Assembly (NCBI GenBank): GCA_964550655.1
Contig: CAZKAQ010000004.1
Span: 11,659 to 75,658, forward strand
Reading direction: 5' to 3'
DNA: 64,000 bases
Source: GCA-1730015 sp964550655
Lineage (GTDB): Bacteria; Pseudomonadota; Gammaproteobacteria; Granulosicoccales; Granulosicoccaceae
Shown piece by piece: positions 8,810 through 17,910 of the stretch. Position 1 is the stretch's first letter; each line of letters begins with the position of its first letter. A model generated the notes under the pieces. It did not search any database. It was not told the DNA's origin and saw only the letters and a program-made list of their open reading frames with translations. A program made the position numbers and the translations under genes.

Positions 8810-9457
8810 ATGATCAATTCTACCTATTTCAATACGCAGTTCCTGAGCAGCGCACATACGCTTGGCCAATTACCTGAGAACAGCCTTGCAGAAGTCGCAT
8901 TTGCAGGACGATCCAATGCGGGCAAGTCCAGTGCCATCAACACGATTACGCGCAATAAAAAGCTCGCTCGCACCAGTAAAACGCCCGGCAGAACTCAGCT
9001 GATCAATCACTTTGAAGTAGTGCCCGGACATTTTCTGGTGGACTTGCCGGGCTACGGCTATGCGAAGGTATCAAAATCGCAAATCAGGCACTGGCAAGCC
9101 GCGCTGGGCGGTTATTTGAAAAACCGCGAGGAACTTAAGTGTCTGGTGGTGGTGATGGATATCCGGCACGCATTATCAGACTACGACTGGCGCCTTATAG
9201 AGTGGGCCATTGATGGTCAGGCATCACTACACTGCCTTTTAACCAAAAGCGACAAGCTCAGCAGGAATGCCGCTAAATCCACGCTAATGAAAACCGCATC
9301 GCGGCTGGAGAAAGAGGGCATTGAGTGCACATTGCAGACCTTTTCTGCATTGAAAAAAAGCGGCATCGAAGAAGCCCACGAGCTACTGGATTTGTACCTG
9401 CCGGCAGCAGCAAAGCACGCTGCTGTCGACACAGATAATTCACCGGACGTTGTTTAG
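8810..9457 (+). CDS. engB: Ribosome biogenesis GTPase EngB (YihA/YsxC)
   Basis: A small TrmE-Era-EngA-EngB-type GTPase needed for assembly of the large ribosomal subunit. G1 is GRSNAGKS at residues 33-40. The switch I threonine lies in KTPGRTQLIN, G3 is DLPGYGYAKVS, and G4 is TKSD near residue 145. The 215-residue length is normal and the C-terminal helix is followed by a short Ala/Asp-rich tail. It is divergent from the cytochrome c4 gene. A TATAGT at 8775-8780 could be the -10 element, but no good -35 accompanies it. Confidence 0.96.
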   Translation: MINSTYFNTQFLSSAHTLGQLPENSLAEVAFAGRSNAGKSSAINTITRNKKLARTSKTPGRTQLINHFEVVPGHFLVDLPGYGYAKVSKSQIRHWQAALGGYLKNREELKCLVVVMDIRHALSDYDWRLIEWAIDGQASLHCLLTKSDKLSRNAAKSTLMKTASRLEKEGIECTLQTFSALKKSGIEEAHELLDLYLPAAAKHAAVDTDNSPDVV

Positions 9458-9482
9458 TATGCGCGGCCCGTGACCGAGAGAA

Positions 9483-10955
9483 CTACTGCAAGGCTCTTGG
9501 GGGCAGTACAACAAATCTGAACAGCCGATATATCAAATACATAAATAACAACGGAAAAATGATTGTCTGCAACACAAAAACCGCCACCAGATTAATCGCA
9601 TTCTCACTAACTGTTTCTGCCGATTGCTTGTAATCACCCAGCATTCCATCGAAATCAAATTTCGAGGTCACAGAGCTATACAGTCGTTTGGCGCGATCAG
9701 TGAAAGACCCATCGTTATCCAGCGTCTGAGTTTGCCGTGAGCTGATCTCCCGGATGCGAGCACTGGCGACCTCAAGTTCCGCAGAAGATGCCTCATACTG
9801 AGGTTGCAGAAATTGCTTGAACACCCAATCGTTGGCAAGCGAGCCGACCGGAACCAAAAACCGTACAAGTAAAATCGCCAACAGCAGCTTACCGGCAATA
9901 TCTGCAAGCCTTGCGACGGCACTGTTACGCAGCCTGGTAAGCAGAAAAAACAGTCCCGCACCGGCAAGCAAAACACTGATTCCAGTCCAGCTACTAACCT
10001 CGAGGAGGATTTTTTGAATACCGATAGAACTGGTAGCAACAAACATCACCCATGAGAAACGCTCTACCAGATCATTAACGGGATCAAGGATTTCACCGGG
10101 TGAAAAATTTACTCCGACCCCTGCCGGCTGCACTGCAAACTCGGTTCCCTGAGCAACTGAGATAACGCCGTTGAGCGTTTTAGCCAGAGCAAATCCAACC
10201 GACGCACGAACGAACGCACTATCAAGCTGAGACTGACTGGAGTTATCTATCGGTTTTAACAGTGATGCCGCGACCAAAACTGCAATGGCAAGTGCCATCA
10301 GACCGAACTTAATCGACGCGGGAAGTTTGAAATCGAGAATCTTTGCTACCAGACCTTTGCTTTCAATAGCCGGATTACCCTGCCCTGCATCTACTGCTGC
10401 GCGATCTGATGCATGACGCCTTTGAGATTCGTCCGTGTACCTATAGCGATCACGGTTATCAGCCTGGCGATAGTCGTCATATCGGGATGACACTTTGCTA
10501 CGGGTTCTTTCAGCTTGTTCTGGATAGCCGCGTTCGTGTGGGTAATCATCAGCATGGTATCTGTCTGGTTCAACCTGCATGTCCTGATATTCATCCTGAT
10601 ATTTACCATGGCACCCCTGTCGCGATACCTCACGATTTTGATCTTCATACCGAGGTGGTGCCGGGTGTTGTATGTCTGCGCTGTAGCGCCGGTGGCCGGC
10701 CTGTTCTCCAGGCCTTTCCCCGGTCTTTTCTGCAAGCCGTTTTACTACAGGCTGTTGTGAAGGCAATGCTGTCCGCGCAGGCTCTGTGTTGTACACCTCG
10801 CTGGTGTCAGCTTGCGTTTGAGCCACTGACGGGCTGTCACCACGATGCTGTTTGAGCTCGTCTAACTGCTCGGCGGTAAGCTGACTCAGGTGACGATCGC
10901 GCCACGAAGGTCGCGGTTTTGTGGACGCTGTTGCGGTGCGGCTGTCTGTTACCAT
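9483..10955 (-). CDS. Membrane protein of unknown function with long charged N-terminus
   Basis: A 490-residue protein that I do not recognise. Residues 1-200 are low-complexity and probably disordered, rich in Arg, Tyr, Asp, Gln and His; they include an amphipathic stretch (WRDRHLSQLTAEQLDELKQH). Residues ~212-490 hold about five hydrophobic segments: ~214-232 (FGLMALAIAVLVAASLL), one near 300, LLAGAGLFFLL, LLLAILLVRFLV, and a C-terminal VAVFVLQTIIFPLLFMYLIYR. A soluble loop with FDFDGMLGDYKQSAETV precedes the last. The N-terminus is probably cytoplasmic. The gene sits alone between engB and trpS. Confidence 0.7.
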   Translation of the reverse strand: MVTDSRTATASTKPRPSWRDRHLSQLTAEQLDELKQHRGDSPSVAQTQADTSEVYNTEPARTALPSQQPVVKRLAEKTGERPGEQAGHRRYSADIQHPAPPRYEDQNREVSRQGCHGKYQDEYQDMQVEPDRYHADDYPHERGYPEQAERTRSKVSSRYDDYRQADNRDRYRYTDESQRRHASDRAAVDAGQGNPAIESKGLVAKILDFKLPASIKFGLMALAIAVLVAASLLKPIDNSSQSQLDSAFVRASVGFALAKTLNGVISVAQGTEFAVQPAGVGVNFSPGEILDPVNDLVERFSWVMFVATSSIGIQKILLEVSSWTGISVLLAGAGLFFLLTRLRNSAVARLADIAGKLLLAILLVRFLVPVGSLANDWVFKQFLQPQYEASSAELEVASARIREISSRQTQTLDNDGSFTDRAKRLYSSVTSKFDFDGMLGDYKQSAETVSENAINLVAVFVLQTIIFPLLFMYLIYRLFRFVVLPPRALQ

Positions 10956-11021
10956 AATGATCTCGTGCGTGTTACTTTTCTAAAGAATAGCGCTATATCC
11001 GAATGACAGCGTTACAATGCT

Positions 11022-11035
11022 CCTTAGCGCTAAGG
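11022..11035. repeat. Perfect 14-bp palindrome
   Basis: CCTTAGCGCTAAGG is a perfect palindrome lying ten bases beyond the trpS stop codon and about 70 bases before the start of the unknown membrane-protein gene. It has no T-tract on either side, so it is not a normal intrinsic terminator. A repressor operator for the membrane-protein gene, or a 3' stem on the trpS mRNA, are both possible. Confidence 0.5.
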
Positions 11036-11044
11036 CGCAACGCT

Positions 11045-12061
11045 TCAAAGTGACTGCCACATCGGTTTTATACCAACTGCATCGTATAGCTCTGCTGCAA
11101 ACGGTTTGCTTATTTCCCGTGCCTTGCTCGCTCCGTGCTGCAGCACTTCTCCGATAATTTCAGGCCTGGCAAGCAAGTCTGCATACTTTTCGCGTGGCTC
11201 CTTTAACATTTCATTGAGATGCTCAAATAAAAATTGTTTCATCTCACCCCATGCAATTCCATCTGCATACATCTGCCTTACATTACTTGTCTGCTCGTCT
11301 GTGGCAAAGGCCTGATATATTTCGAACAACGTATTGCCTTGTGGATCCTTCGGTTCACCGGGTTCAAGTGAATTGGTTTTAATTTTCATTATGAGCTTTC
11401 GGAACTGTTTTTCAGGCAAAAACAACGGGATCGTGTTGTTGTAACTCTTACTCATTTTACGACCATCAAGCCCCGAGAGTATCGCTGTGGAACTGTCAAC
11501 CTGCGCTTCCGGTAAAACGAAGTGCTCACCATAATGGTGGTTGAATCTTTGTGCCATATCACGCGCCATTTCGATGTGCTGAATCTGATCCTTACCGACC
11601 GGAACCTTATTCGCCTTGAACATCAGAATGTCTGCCGCCATCAATACCGGATAGCTGAACAAGCCCATCGTGATCCCCTTATCCGGATCATTCGAACCCG
11701 AGGATTCATTTTCCTGCACCACAGCCTTATAGGCATGGGCGCGATTCAGCAATCCCTTGGCAGCCTGACATGAAAGCAACCAGGCCAGTGCAGGTATCTC
11801 GGTAATATCCGACTGGCAATAGAAAAATGCCCGATCTGTATCCAGACCCAGTGCCATCCAGGTTGCCGCCACCTCAACCCGTGAGCGCCGCACGTCCTCA
11901 GGTTTGAATCCTTTGATAAGCGCGTGCAAGTCCGCCAGAAAATAGAACTGTTCAGTGTCGGGATTCTGACTGGCTTGTATTGCCGGTCGGATTGCACCAG
12001 CATAATTTCCCAGATGTGGTGCACCGGTTGTTGTTATTCCGGTTAAGTAAACCTGCTTCAT
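11045..12061 (-). CDS. trpS: Tryptophanyl-tRNA synthetase
   Basis: A class I aminoacyl-tRNA synthetase that charges tRNA-Trp, 338 residues, normal for bacterial TrpRS. The HIGH-type motif is PHLGNYAGAI at about residues 15-24. The KMSKS loop is in GLDGRKMSKSYNNTIP. The dimer and Trp-binding segment MAADILMFKANKVPVGKDQ is present. The ATG at 12061 lacks a strong ribosome binding site but agrees with the usual N-terminus of the family (MKQVYLTGITTTG). It appears to be transcribed alone. Confidence 0.97.
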   Translation of the reverse strand: MKQVYLTGITTTGAPHLGNYAGAIRPAIQASQNPDTEQFYFLADLHALIKGFKPEDVRRSRVEVAATWMALGLDTDRAFFYCQSDITEIPALAWLLSCQAAKGLLNRAHAYKAVVQENESSGSNDPDKGITMGLFSYPVLMAADILMFKANKVPVGKDQIQHIEMARDMAQRFNHHYGEHFVLPEAQVDSSTAILSGLDGRKMSKSYNNTIPLFLPEKQFRKLIMKIKTNSLEPGEPKDPQGNTLFEIYQAFATDEQTSNVRQMYADGIAWGEMKQFLFEHLNEMLKEPREKYADLLARPEIIGEVLQHGASKAREISKPFAAELYDAVGIKPMWQSL

Positions 12062-12519
12062 CCAGGTAATTTCTCTTCTTTTGAACCCGGCTGGATTACC
12101 GGTGCCACATGTTACCAGTTGTACACAGAAAAAACGTTAAAAGACAAGGCTGTAGACCCGATCATTATTACCAATTCTACATCTGCGCGCCTTGCGTGTT
12201 TGCCACTGACACAGCGCACCGGCCGGGTCGGCTTAGTCAGCTAAATTGCATTCTTGTCTTGCGAATTCGTGCCGATACAGATAGAAAAGTTGGAGACCCC
12301 GACTACCGGCTTATAATGTGCATATTTTGTGATTCCGGTTGCAACTTTGCGACCACACCAGGCTTCAAACTCGCAGCTGTATCAGAGAAGCTGACCTGGA
12401 TTTTATGTCCGGAACCGATAATCTTGACTTGATTACACAACTAAAACGTAGGCAGCAAAGAGAAAAACAAGAGCTGACCGACAAGTACTCACGGAACTCC
12501 GGATAACTCCGCTCATAAG
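12062..12519 (+). other. Intergenic region before polysaccharide locus
   Basis: This stretch separates divergent trpS and the first polysaccharide gene. A 107-codon frame (12109-12432, plus) has no family resemblance and composition typical of chance, so I do not call it. The only notable signal is a promoter-like sequence at 12290-12317, listed separately. Confidence 0.5.
12290..12317 (+). promoter_or_regulatory. Candidate sigma-70 promoter of the polysaccharide arm
   Basis: A perfect -10 hexamer TATAAT (12312-12317) lies 16 bases after TTGGAG (12290-12295), a four-of-six match to the -35 consensus. It would give a leader of roughly 200 bases before the glycosyltransferase start at 12520. 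Prediction only. Confidence 0.35.
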
Positions 12520-13731
12520 ATGAACAAAAAAAGCACTACCAAGAATCACAAAGCACCCGAAAAGCGGGTTGCGGTGATCCACGACTGGCTGCCACTCGTC
12601 GGTGGCGCCGAGCGTGTGCTTGAACAAATACTTGAGTTATATCCGAACGCTGATATCTATACCCTTTTTGACAGCGTATCACGCGATGATGCACCGTTTT
12701 TAAAAAACAGAAACATCATCACCAGTGGCCTGCAAAAACTTCCCCGCATTGAAAAATACTATCGCAACCTGCTGCCGCTACTGCCCTACACTATCGAACA
12801 GTTCGACCTGCGCCACTATGAGCTTATAATATCTTCAAGCTCTGCGGTCGCTAAAGGCGTTATCAGCTCTCCGGATCAGCTGCACGTCTGCTACTGCCAC
12901 TCACCAATGCGCTATGCATGGGACCTGCAGGCACACTACCTCAAGCACACCGGTTTAAGCTCCGGACTGAGGTCTACTTTTATTCGATATGTACTCCACA
13001 AGATGCGAATATGGGATGTTGTCTCCTCTAATCGGGTAGACGCTTTTATCGCCAATTCGTCTTATATTGCAGAGCGCATCAACAAAACCTATCGCCGTGA
13101 GTCAACAGTCATCAATCCACCGGTAAATATCGCCCGTTTTCAGATTCAAACAAAAAAAGAAGATTTTTACCTGGCGGCGTCTCGGCAGGTTCCTTACAAA
13201 CGCATTGACCTGATCGTTGAGGCGTTCAAACAATGCCCTGACAAGCAACTGATAGTTATCGGTGACGGTCCGGAACACAAAAAGATCAAAGCACTGGCTG
13301 GTGCCAATGTTCAGATACTTGGCTTTCAGTCTGATGCTGTGCTGGTGGACTATATGCGCCGCGCTAAAGCATTTTTGTTCGCCGCTCAGGAAGATTTCGG
13401 CATTCTACCTGTAGAGGCACAGGCATGCGGCACGCCGGTAATAGCCTACAGTCGAGGTGGCGCTCGGGAAACCGTCATTGATAAAAGAACCGGTCTGCTT
13501 TTCGACGAGCAAACTGTACCGTCTCTGCTCGATGCAATCGAGAGATTTGAACGTCTCAAAGACCAGTTCAATGCCAATGAAATCCGCCAACATGCGACAT
13601 CGTTCTCCGAAGAACATTTCAAACAGAATTTCAAGGTTTTTATCGATCAAAAGATGAGGGAAAGAGCCAACTCAAAATATCGTCGGCCTGCAATGGACAG
13701 CGCAGAAAATATCTTCAATCTGCCACGCTAA
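12520..13731 (+). CDS. GT4-family glycosyltransferase (polysaccharide biosynthesis)
   Basis: A 403-residue GT-B fold retaining glycosyltransferase. The N-terminal acceptor domain begins VAVIHDWLPLVGGAERVLEQ, typical of GT4. The C-terminal nucleotide-sugar domain holds YKRIDLIVEAFK, LIVIGDGPE and the E-x7-E element in FGILPVEAQACGTPVIAY. It acts in the cytoplasm on a lipid-linked repeat unit; the sugar cannot be deduced. It is the first gene of the plus-strand arm (GT4, Wzx, GT4). Confidence 0.88.
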   Translation: MNKKSTTKNHKAPEKRVAVIHDWLPLVGGAERVLEQILELYPNADIYTLFDSVSRDDAPFLKNRNIITSGLQKLPRIEKYYRNLLPLLPYTIEQFDLRHYELIISSSSAVAKGVISSPDQLHVCYCHSPMRYAWDLQAHYLKHTGLSSGLRSTFIRYVLHKMRIWDVVSSNRVDAFIANSSYIAERINKTYRRESTVINPPVNIARFQIQTKKEDFYLAASRQVPYKRIDLIVEAFKQCPDKQLIVIGDGPEHKKIKALAGANVQILGFQSDAVLVDYMRRAKAFLFAAQEDFGILPVEAQACGTPVIAYSRGGARETVIDKRTGLLFDEQTVPSLLDAIERFERLKDQFNANEIRQHATSFSEEHFKQNFKVFIDQKMRERANSKYRRPAMDSAENIFNLPR

Positions 13732-13800
13732 AGAATTGTCTGCATGAGACAACGCACAACTGTAAACTCTCTTCATCTTCGAATGTAAACACAACCATGC

Positions 13801-15264
13801 GAGATCAAGACTATTCTTAAGGCACTCGGAGCAACTTTCTCGGGTGCACTGGTAACACTGATTTGCCACTTTTTCACCCTGATTTTTCTGGCACGTGTGC
13901 TGGATCAGAAAACCATGGGTTTGTATTTCATCGCCCTCATGGTGGTTTTTCTGTTGAAAATCGTTAGCGACATCGGTGTTGATCTCGCCTTTGTTAAGCA
14001 GTACCCGGAAGAAAACGAACAGGGTAAAAGCAATCTGCTGCGCAGTGCTTTTGCCATACGCACATTTTCCTGCACAATCGTGTCAATCATTTACCTGCTG
14101 GTTGAACATTCCGGCATTGTCTCCTTCATCAATGATATCGCTCACGTCACCACCCTCACACTGGCAATGTTCTGGCTGCACAGCTTTCGCGAATTGCTGT
14201 TAAGACTGCTTCAGGCAGAACAGATCTTCACGACCTACGCCGGTGTTCAGGTACTGGCGGCAATTCTTAAAGCTCTGCTGGTGTTGACCCTGCTACTGGT
14301 AAGCGATGTAACTGTCAATATGGTGTTAATGATTGAGGTTTTTGCATTTGCCGCATCGATTACCTTTGCAGTAACACGCATACGCGACAAACTGACCGCT
14401 GCAGCCACAGCAAAATTTCAGGGCGGCGGTCATCTGCTAAAATTCGGCTATCCGTTGTACTTGAACGCACTTTTAAATCTGGGTAACGAAAAAGTCTCGC
14501 AGTACATTGTTGCAGGCTTTGGCGGGCCGGTTACCATGGCTTTCTTCGGCATTGCAGAGCGACTGGCAGATGCCGGAACACGACTGTTCGAATCATTCGC
14601 CAACGTCTACTATCCGGCACAGACGAGCAACTTTGCCAACAATGACAAACTCAGAGCCACGGATATGGCGGTTCAGTCGCTCATGTGGGTAAGCTTTATA
14701 CTCGCCTCGGCAATCGTTGCATTCACTATAATTCGTGAACCCGTCATTGAATTGTTTTTCACTGAAAAGTACCTGTCTGCAGCCAACGCCGCTGCGATGT
14801 TCTTCGGAGTCCTTTTGCTTAGATCCACCCAGACGCTAATGGGCTACTACGGTGTGGCTGCGGGACTTAAATTTCTGCCCGTTCGAGTCAGTATCGTTTC
14901 AAGTGTATTTAACATCATCACCTGTTTCATCGCATTTAAAACGTATGGCTACCAGGGCGCTATTGCTGCCCTGCTGGCAACGCAGTTACTAATGAATATT
15001 CTTTATCACTACTGGCTAGGCAAAGCAGGTTTCCCGATTAACGTCAAACCCGCACTCACTATCGGCGTAATCTGTGTTGTGGCAGTTATACTGACTTACC
15101 TGCTAGGCAACTATTTTATTCTGACTTTGTTCATTTTCCCTGCATTTGTAGCGTCCTGCTTAATGGCACTACCTGCACTTAAATTTGATCTATTCGACTT
15201 TATGACAAAGGCGATGACTTTTGTGCAGAGCAAATCGTCTGGCAGTAAGATAAGAAAAGCCTGA
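13801..15264 (+). CDS. Wzx-type polysaccharide flippase (5' end irregular)
   Basis: A multi-spanning protein of the oligosaccharide flippase (MATE/MVF) superfamily that moves undecaprenyl-linked repeat units across the inner membrane. Some 12-14 hydrophobic segments are visible, and motifs such as FGYPLYLNALLNLGNEKVSQYIV and FFGIAERLADAGTRLFESF fit the family. The first ordinary start in frame is GTG 13897, but that removes most of the first membrane helix. The in-frame sequence from 13801 (KALGATFSGALVTLICHFF) clearly belongs to the protein. No ATG, GTG or TTG precedes it in frame; an ATG at 13797 is in a different frame and stops after seven codons. Either a small frameshift or a rare start is present. 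Confidence 0.83.
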   Translation, partial: EIKTILKALGATFSGALVTLICHFFTLIFLARVLDQKTMGLYFIALMVVFLLKIVSDIGVDLAFVKQYPEENEQGKSNLLRSAFAIRTFSCTIVSIIYLLVEHSGIVSFINDIAHVTTLTLAMFWLHSFRELLLRLLQAEQIFTTYAGVQVLAAILKALLVLTLLLVSDVTVNMVLMIEVFAFAASITFAVTRIRDKLTAAATAKFQGGGHLLKFGYPLYLNALLNLGNEKVSQYIVAGFGGPVTMAFFGIAERLADAGTRLFESFANVYYPAQTSNFANNDKLRATDMAVQSLMWVSFILASAIVAFTIIREPVIELFFTEKYLSAANAAAMFFGVLLLRSTQTLMGYYGVAAGLKFLPVRVSIVSSVFNIITCFIAFKTYGYQGAIAALLATQLLMNILYHYWLGKAGFPINVKPALTIGVICVVAVILTYLLGNYFILTLFIFPAFVASCLMALPALKFDLFDFMTKAMTFVQSKSSGSKIRKA

Positions 15265-15274
15265 TAACCTCGCT

Positions 15275-16480
15275 ATGAAATTACTATTTCTGACGCCTTA
15301 TGTTCCCTATCCGTTAAACAATGGCGGATTGATCAGAGTACACCATATTTTACTCAATCTGGGCCAAAAGCACACAGTTACAGCCGTCTGCATGGAACCT
15401 GATAATGAGCTACAGGCAAAAGGCATAGAGTATTTTAGTAAGCAGGGAATAAAAATAGAGACAATCCCTGTCGCCAACAATCAAAAACAGGAACTGAAAC
15501 GAATTTATCAGCTCATGTCGCTGGTATCGTCAAAGCCATATCAATACAAGCAGTATCATTCCAACGCCATGCAAGAGGCAATATCTAATCATCTGCGGGA
15601 AGGTGATTACGATCTATTGCTGGTTGAATTCTCACAGATGGGTTACTACGAATTCAACACTGACATACCACGCTATGTTGATCAACATAATGTGGAGTAC
15701 GAAATCATGCATCGAACCTATCAAACCGAGAAAAATCCTTTAAGAAAACTACTCGCTTTCAGCGAATGGAAAAAGTATTACAAGCAGGAGATAGAAAACT
15801 GCGAAAAATTCACCGCATGTCTTACCACCTCACAGCGGGATGCAGAGATTTTACAAAAACGCTCTCCCGGTATGGAATGCCATGTCATTTCAAACGGGGT
15901 CGACAGTGAGTTCTTCTCACCGGACAACTCCGAAATTGACCCCAATATGGTTTTGTTTACAGGAACCATCAGCTACTATCCGAACACTGAAGGAATTGTG
16001 TGGTTTTATCAAAATATATGGCCACTGATAACAGCTAAAAATCCTGATGCGACTTTTTGTATAGCAGGTAAGTCACCACCACCTGAAATCCAGACAATTG
16101 CCGATTCAGACCCGGCGGTCACCGCCACCGGAATAGTGGACGATATGCGTGATTACTATAATAAAGCAGCTGTTGTGGTTGTCCCGCTTAGAGTCGGGGG
16201 CGGTACACGGCTTAAAATTCTGGAAGGCATGTCAATGTCAAAAGCGATCATTTCAACTTCTGTTGGTGCTGAAGGCATAGACCATACAGATGGCGAAGAC
16301 ATACTATTAAAAGACACACCGGAGGACTTTAGCGAGGCGGTAGTCAATGTCATGAAAGACACTGATCTTCGGATAAAACTCGAGAAAGGCGGGCGTAATT
16401 TAGTCGAAGCCAAATATGACTGGCGGGCTGTGACAGAAAAACTTTCAGATATATTTGAGAGTTCCGTTGGGCAAAGCTAG
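15275..16480 (+). CDS. GT4-family glycosyltransferase
   Basis: A 401-residue GT-B glycosyltransferase starting ten bases after the flippase. N-terminus: MKLLFLTPYVPYPLNNGGLIR, with the glycine-rich acceptor loop. The C-terminal domain has VLFTGTISYYPN, PDATFCIAGKSPP, VVVPLRVGGGTRLKILEGMSM and SAEG-like TSVGAEGI. This form (P-L-R-x-G-G-G-T-R-x-K-x-L-E) is common in exopolysaccharide loci. The sugar specificity is unknown. Its stop codon lies in a 6-bp hairpin shared with the stop of the convergent gene. Confidence 0.88.
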   Translation: MKLLFLTPYVPYPLNNGGLIRVHHILLNLGQKHTVTAVCMEPDNELQAKGIEYFSKQGIKIETIPVANNQKQELKRIYQLMSLVSSKPYQYKQYHSNAMQEAISNHLREGDYDLLLVEFSQMGYYEFNTDIPRYVDQHNVEYEIMHRTYQTEKNPLRKLLAFSEWKKYYKQEIENCEKFTACLTTSQRDAEILQKRSPGMECHVISNGVDSEFFSPDNSEIDPNMVLFTGTISYYPNTEGIVWFYQNIWPLITAKNPDATFCIAGKSPPPEIQTIADSDPAVTATGIVDDMRDYYNKAAVVVVPLRVGGGTRLKILEGMSMSKAIISTSVGAEGIDHTDGEDILLKDTPEDFSEAVVNVMKDTDLRIKLEKGGRNLVEAKYDWRAVTEKLSDIFESSVGQS

Positions 16481-16492
16481 TCCGGGCTAGCT
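16475..16492. repeat. Hairpin spanning two convergent stop codons
   Basis: AGCTAG, a six-base loop (TCCGGG), then CTAGCT. Both TAG stop codons (plus strand 16478-16480, minus strand 16487-16489) lie inside the arms. There is no T-tract. It may act as a weak bidirectional transcript end between the two arms of the polysaccharide locus. Confidence 0.5.
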
Positions 16493-17404
16493 ATTACCGT
16501 AAAGCTCTACTGTATTTTTACCACCGGTAATTGCTGTTTTCAGCTTTTCTGTATTACGCAGAAAAAGCACATACCATCGTAGATAGTGCTTTTTACCAAA
16601 AGGCAGACTTATCATACTAAGCAGACCATAACCACCAATCTGAGCCAGTACAAACATGCCGGTTTTTATATAGGCGAGCCCTGTCTGTTTAGACCACAAA
16701 TAGCTATAGTGTGTCTGGCCTATGCGAATATTCTGCTTCTTGATGTAATCCAAATTCAGGCGATGAACCTCTACAAGCTCTTCGACCGAAGCGTTGGCAT
16801 CATAGATTAGCTTTCCACCGGCCTTAAAGATTCGGTGAAAAAAATCGGTGTCTTCACCGCCGGACTTTCCGAAATACGGATCAAAGCGGAACTTCTTTTC
16901 CCGCACCCAATGTGCTTTAAGCAATGCATTAGATGTAGCGCCTTTCTTTTGATTTGATTCATGCGTAAAAGAATCCTTGCCAAACATATCACCATCGACA
17001 ATCCAGTCGGGAGAGGATTCCGGGTAATGCACAATCACTCGACCAAAAACAATGTCAGCCTGATGCTTATCCATAGTGGCTATCATTTTTGACAGCCACT
17101 GATCATCGCTGGTCCATTCATCGTCATCGATGAATGCAAGCAGCTCACCTCGTGCGTGTTCCATCGTGCTATTTCGAACCTCGGACAGATTTCTTACACC
17201 GTTAGCAAAATATCTCACCAGCGGCGCATCGGTAGTACTTTCAGAAAACGACTCGCAAGCAGTTCGTCCGGATTCCTGAATATCATTATCTACAACCACT
17301 ACCTCGAGTGTGTAACCCTCCGGTAGCTTTTGAGACACGACACTATCGAGTGTCTTTGTGAGACTCTCTCTTTTGTAGGTACATATACAGACGGAAACAA
17401 GCAT
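16487..17404 (-). CDS. GT2-family glycosyltransferase
   Basis: A 305-residue GT-A fold inverting glycosyltransferase. N-terminus: MLVSVCICTYKRESLTKTLDSV, followed by VVVDNDI. The metal-binding DxD-like motif is FIDDDEW near residue 115. The later GKSGGEDTDFFHRI segment supplies the usual ED catalytic-base motif. It is related to the ExoM/WaaE-like branch. It is the last gene of the minus-strand arm, six bases downstream of the PssE-like gene, and acts at the cytoplasmic face on the lipid-linked repeat. Confidence 0.87.
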   Translation of the reverse strand: MLVSVCICTYKRESLTKTLDSVVSQKLPEGYTLEVVVVDNDIQESGRTACESFSESTTDAPLVRYFANGVRNLSEVRNSTMEHARGELLAFIDDDEWTSDDQWLSKMIATMDKHQADIVFGRVIVHYPESSPDWIVDGDMFGKDSFTHESNQKKGATSNALLKAHWVREKKFRFDPYFGKSGGEDTDFFHRIFKAGGKLIYDANASVEELVEVHRLNLDYIKKQNIRIGQTHYSYLWSKQTGLAYIKTGMFVLAQIGGYGLLSMISLPFGKKHYLRWYVLFLRNTEKLKTAITGGKNTVELYGNS

Positions 17405-17409
17405 CAGAT

Positions 17410-17910
17410 CTACCCGGTCAGTTTCAGATTAATAATGCGTGCGAGGTCATAATTAGTTATGTCCACTGGTTCCGAGAGTACATTATCAATAAGTAGTTGG
17501 TCATAGCTTAAAGCGGGAAACGTATCCTGCGGATAGATTACCTGCATTCTGCTGTTTTTAATTTCGGCAGCTATTTGTAATTGATGATCATCGGAAAATT
17601 CTTTATGAACCTCTACTCTCGGTACGAATATTACTCTTTTTCGATACTTCAGCATCAAATTAAGGCTACCAATACCACAGTGGCTAATGACAAGTGCACT
17701 GCGTCTAACAAGATCTTCCATATCTGATCTTGGTATTAGCGTTTCCACCACACCATTGGCAGGCGCTACATTAGCCTCACATGCCCCGGTTTGTACAAAC
17801 CATTCACAGCGATTATCCAGATACAGGGGATCATTCTTTATGTAGTTATAAAGTCTGGTGAACGGATACTCATTGGTACCCATTGTCACCAAGATCAAAG
17901 GTCTGGCCAT
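17410..17910 (-). CDS. PssE/Alg13-like glycosyltransferase subunit
   Basis: This is the C-terminal (nucleotide-sugar binding, GT28-like) half of a two-subunit glycosyltransferase. Motifs are LILVTMGTNEYPFTRL at the N-terminus and LVISHCGIGSLNLMLKYRKRVIFVPR in the middle. The start at 17910 is supported by GGAG nine bases upstream and by the family N-terminus; the longest frame begins at 17976. It overlaps the PssD-like gene by 41 bases, so translation is probably coupled. In rhizobia PssD/PssE transfer glucuronic acid; specificity here is inferred only by family. 166 residues. Confidence 0.85.
   Translation of the reverse strand: MARPLILVTMGTNEYPFTRLYNYIKNDPLYLDNRCEWFVQTGACEANVAPANGVVETLIPRSDMEDLVRRSALVISHCGIGSLNLMLKYRKRVIFVPRVEVHKEFSDDHQLQIAAEIKNSRMQVIYPQDTFPALSYDQLLIDNVLSEPVDITNYDLARIINLKLTG

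Noticed and set aside
10391..10855. Plus and minus frames of 80-148 codons over the 5' part of the unknown membrane-protein gene
   Set aside because: They are shadows of a low-complexity coding region in the 490-residue gene and share no family features.
12109..12432. 107-codon plus-strand frame between trpS and the first polysaccharide gene
   Set aside because: No family resemblance, composition of random sequence (many Cys, His, Arg), no ribosome binding site, and it runs across a promoter-like sequence.
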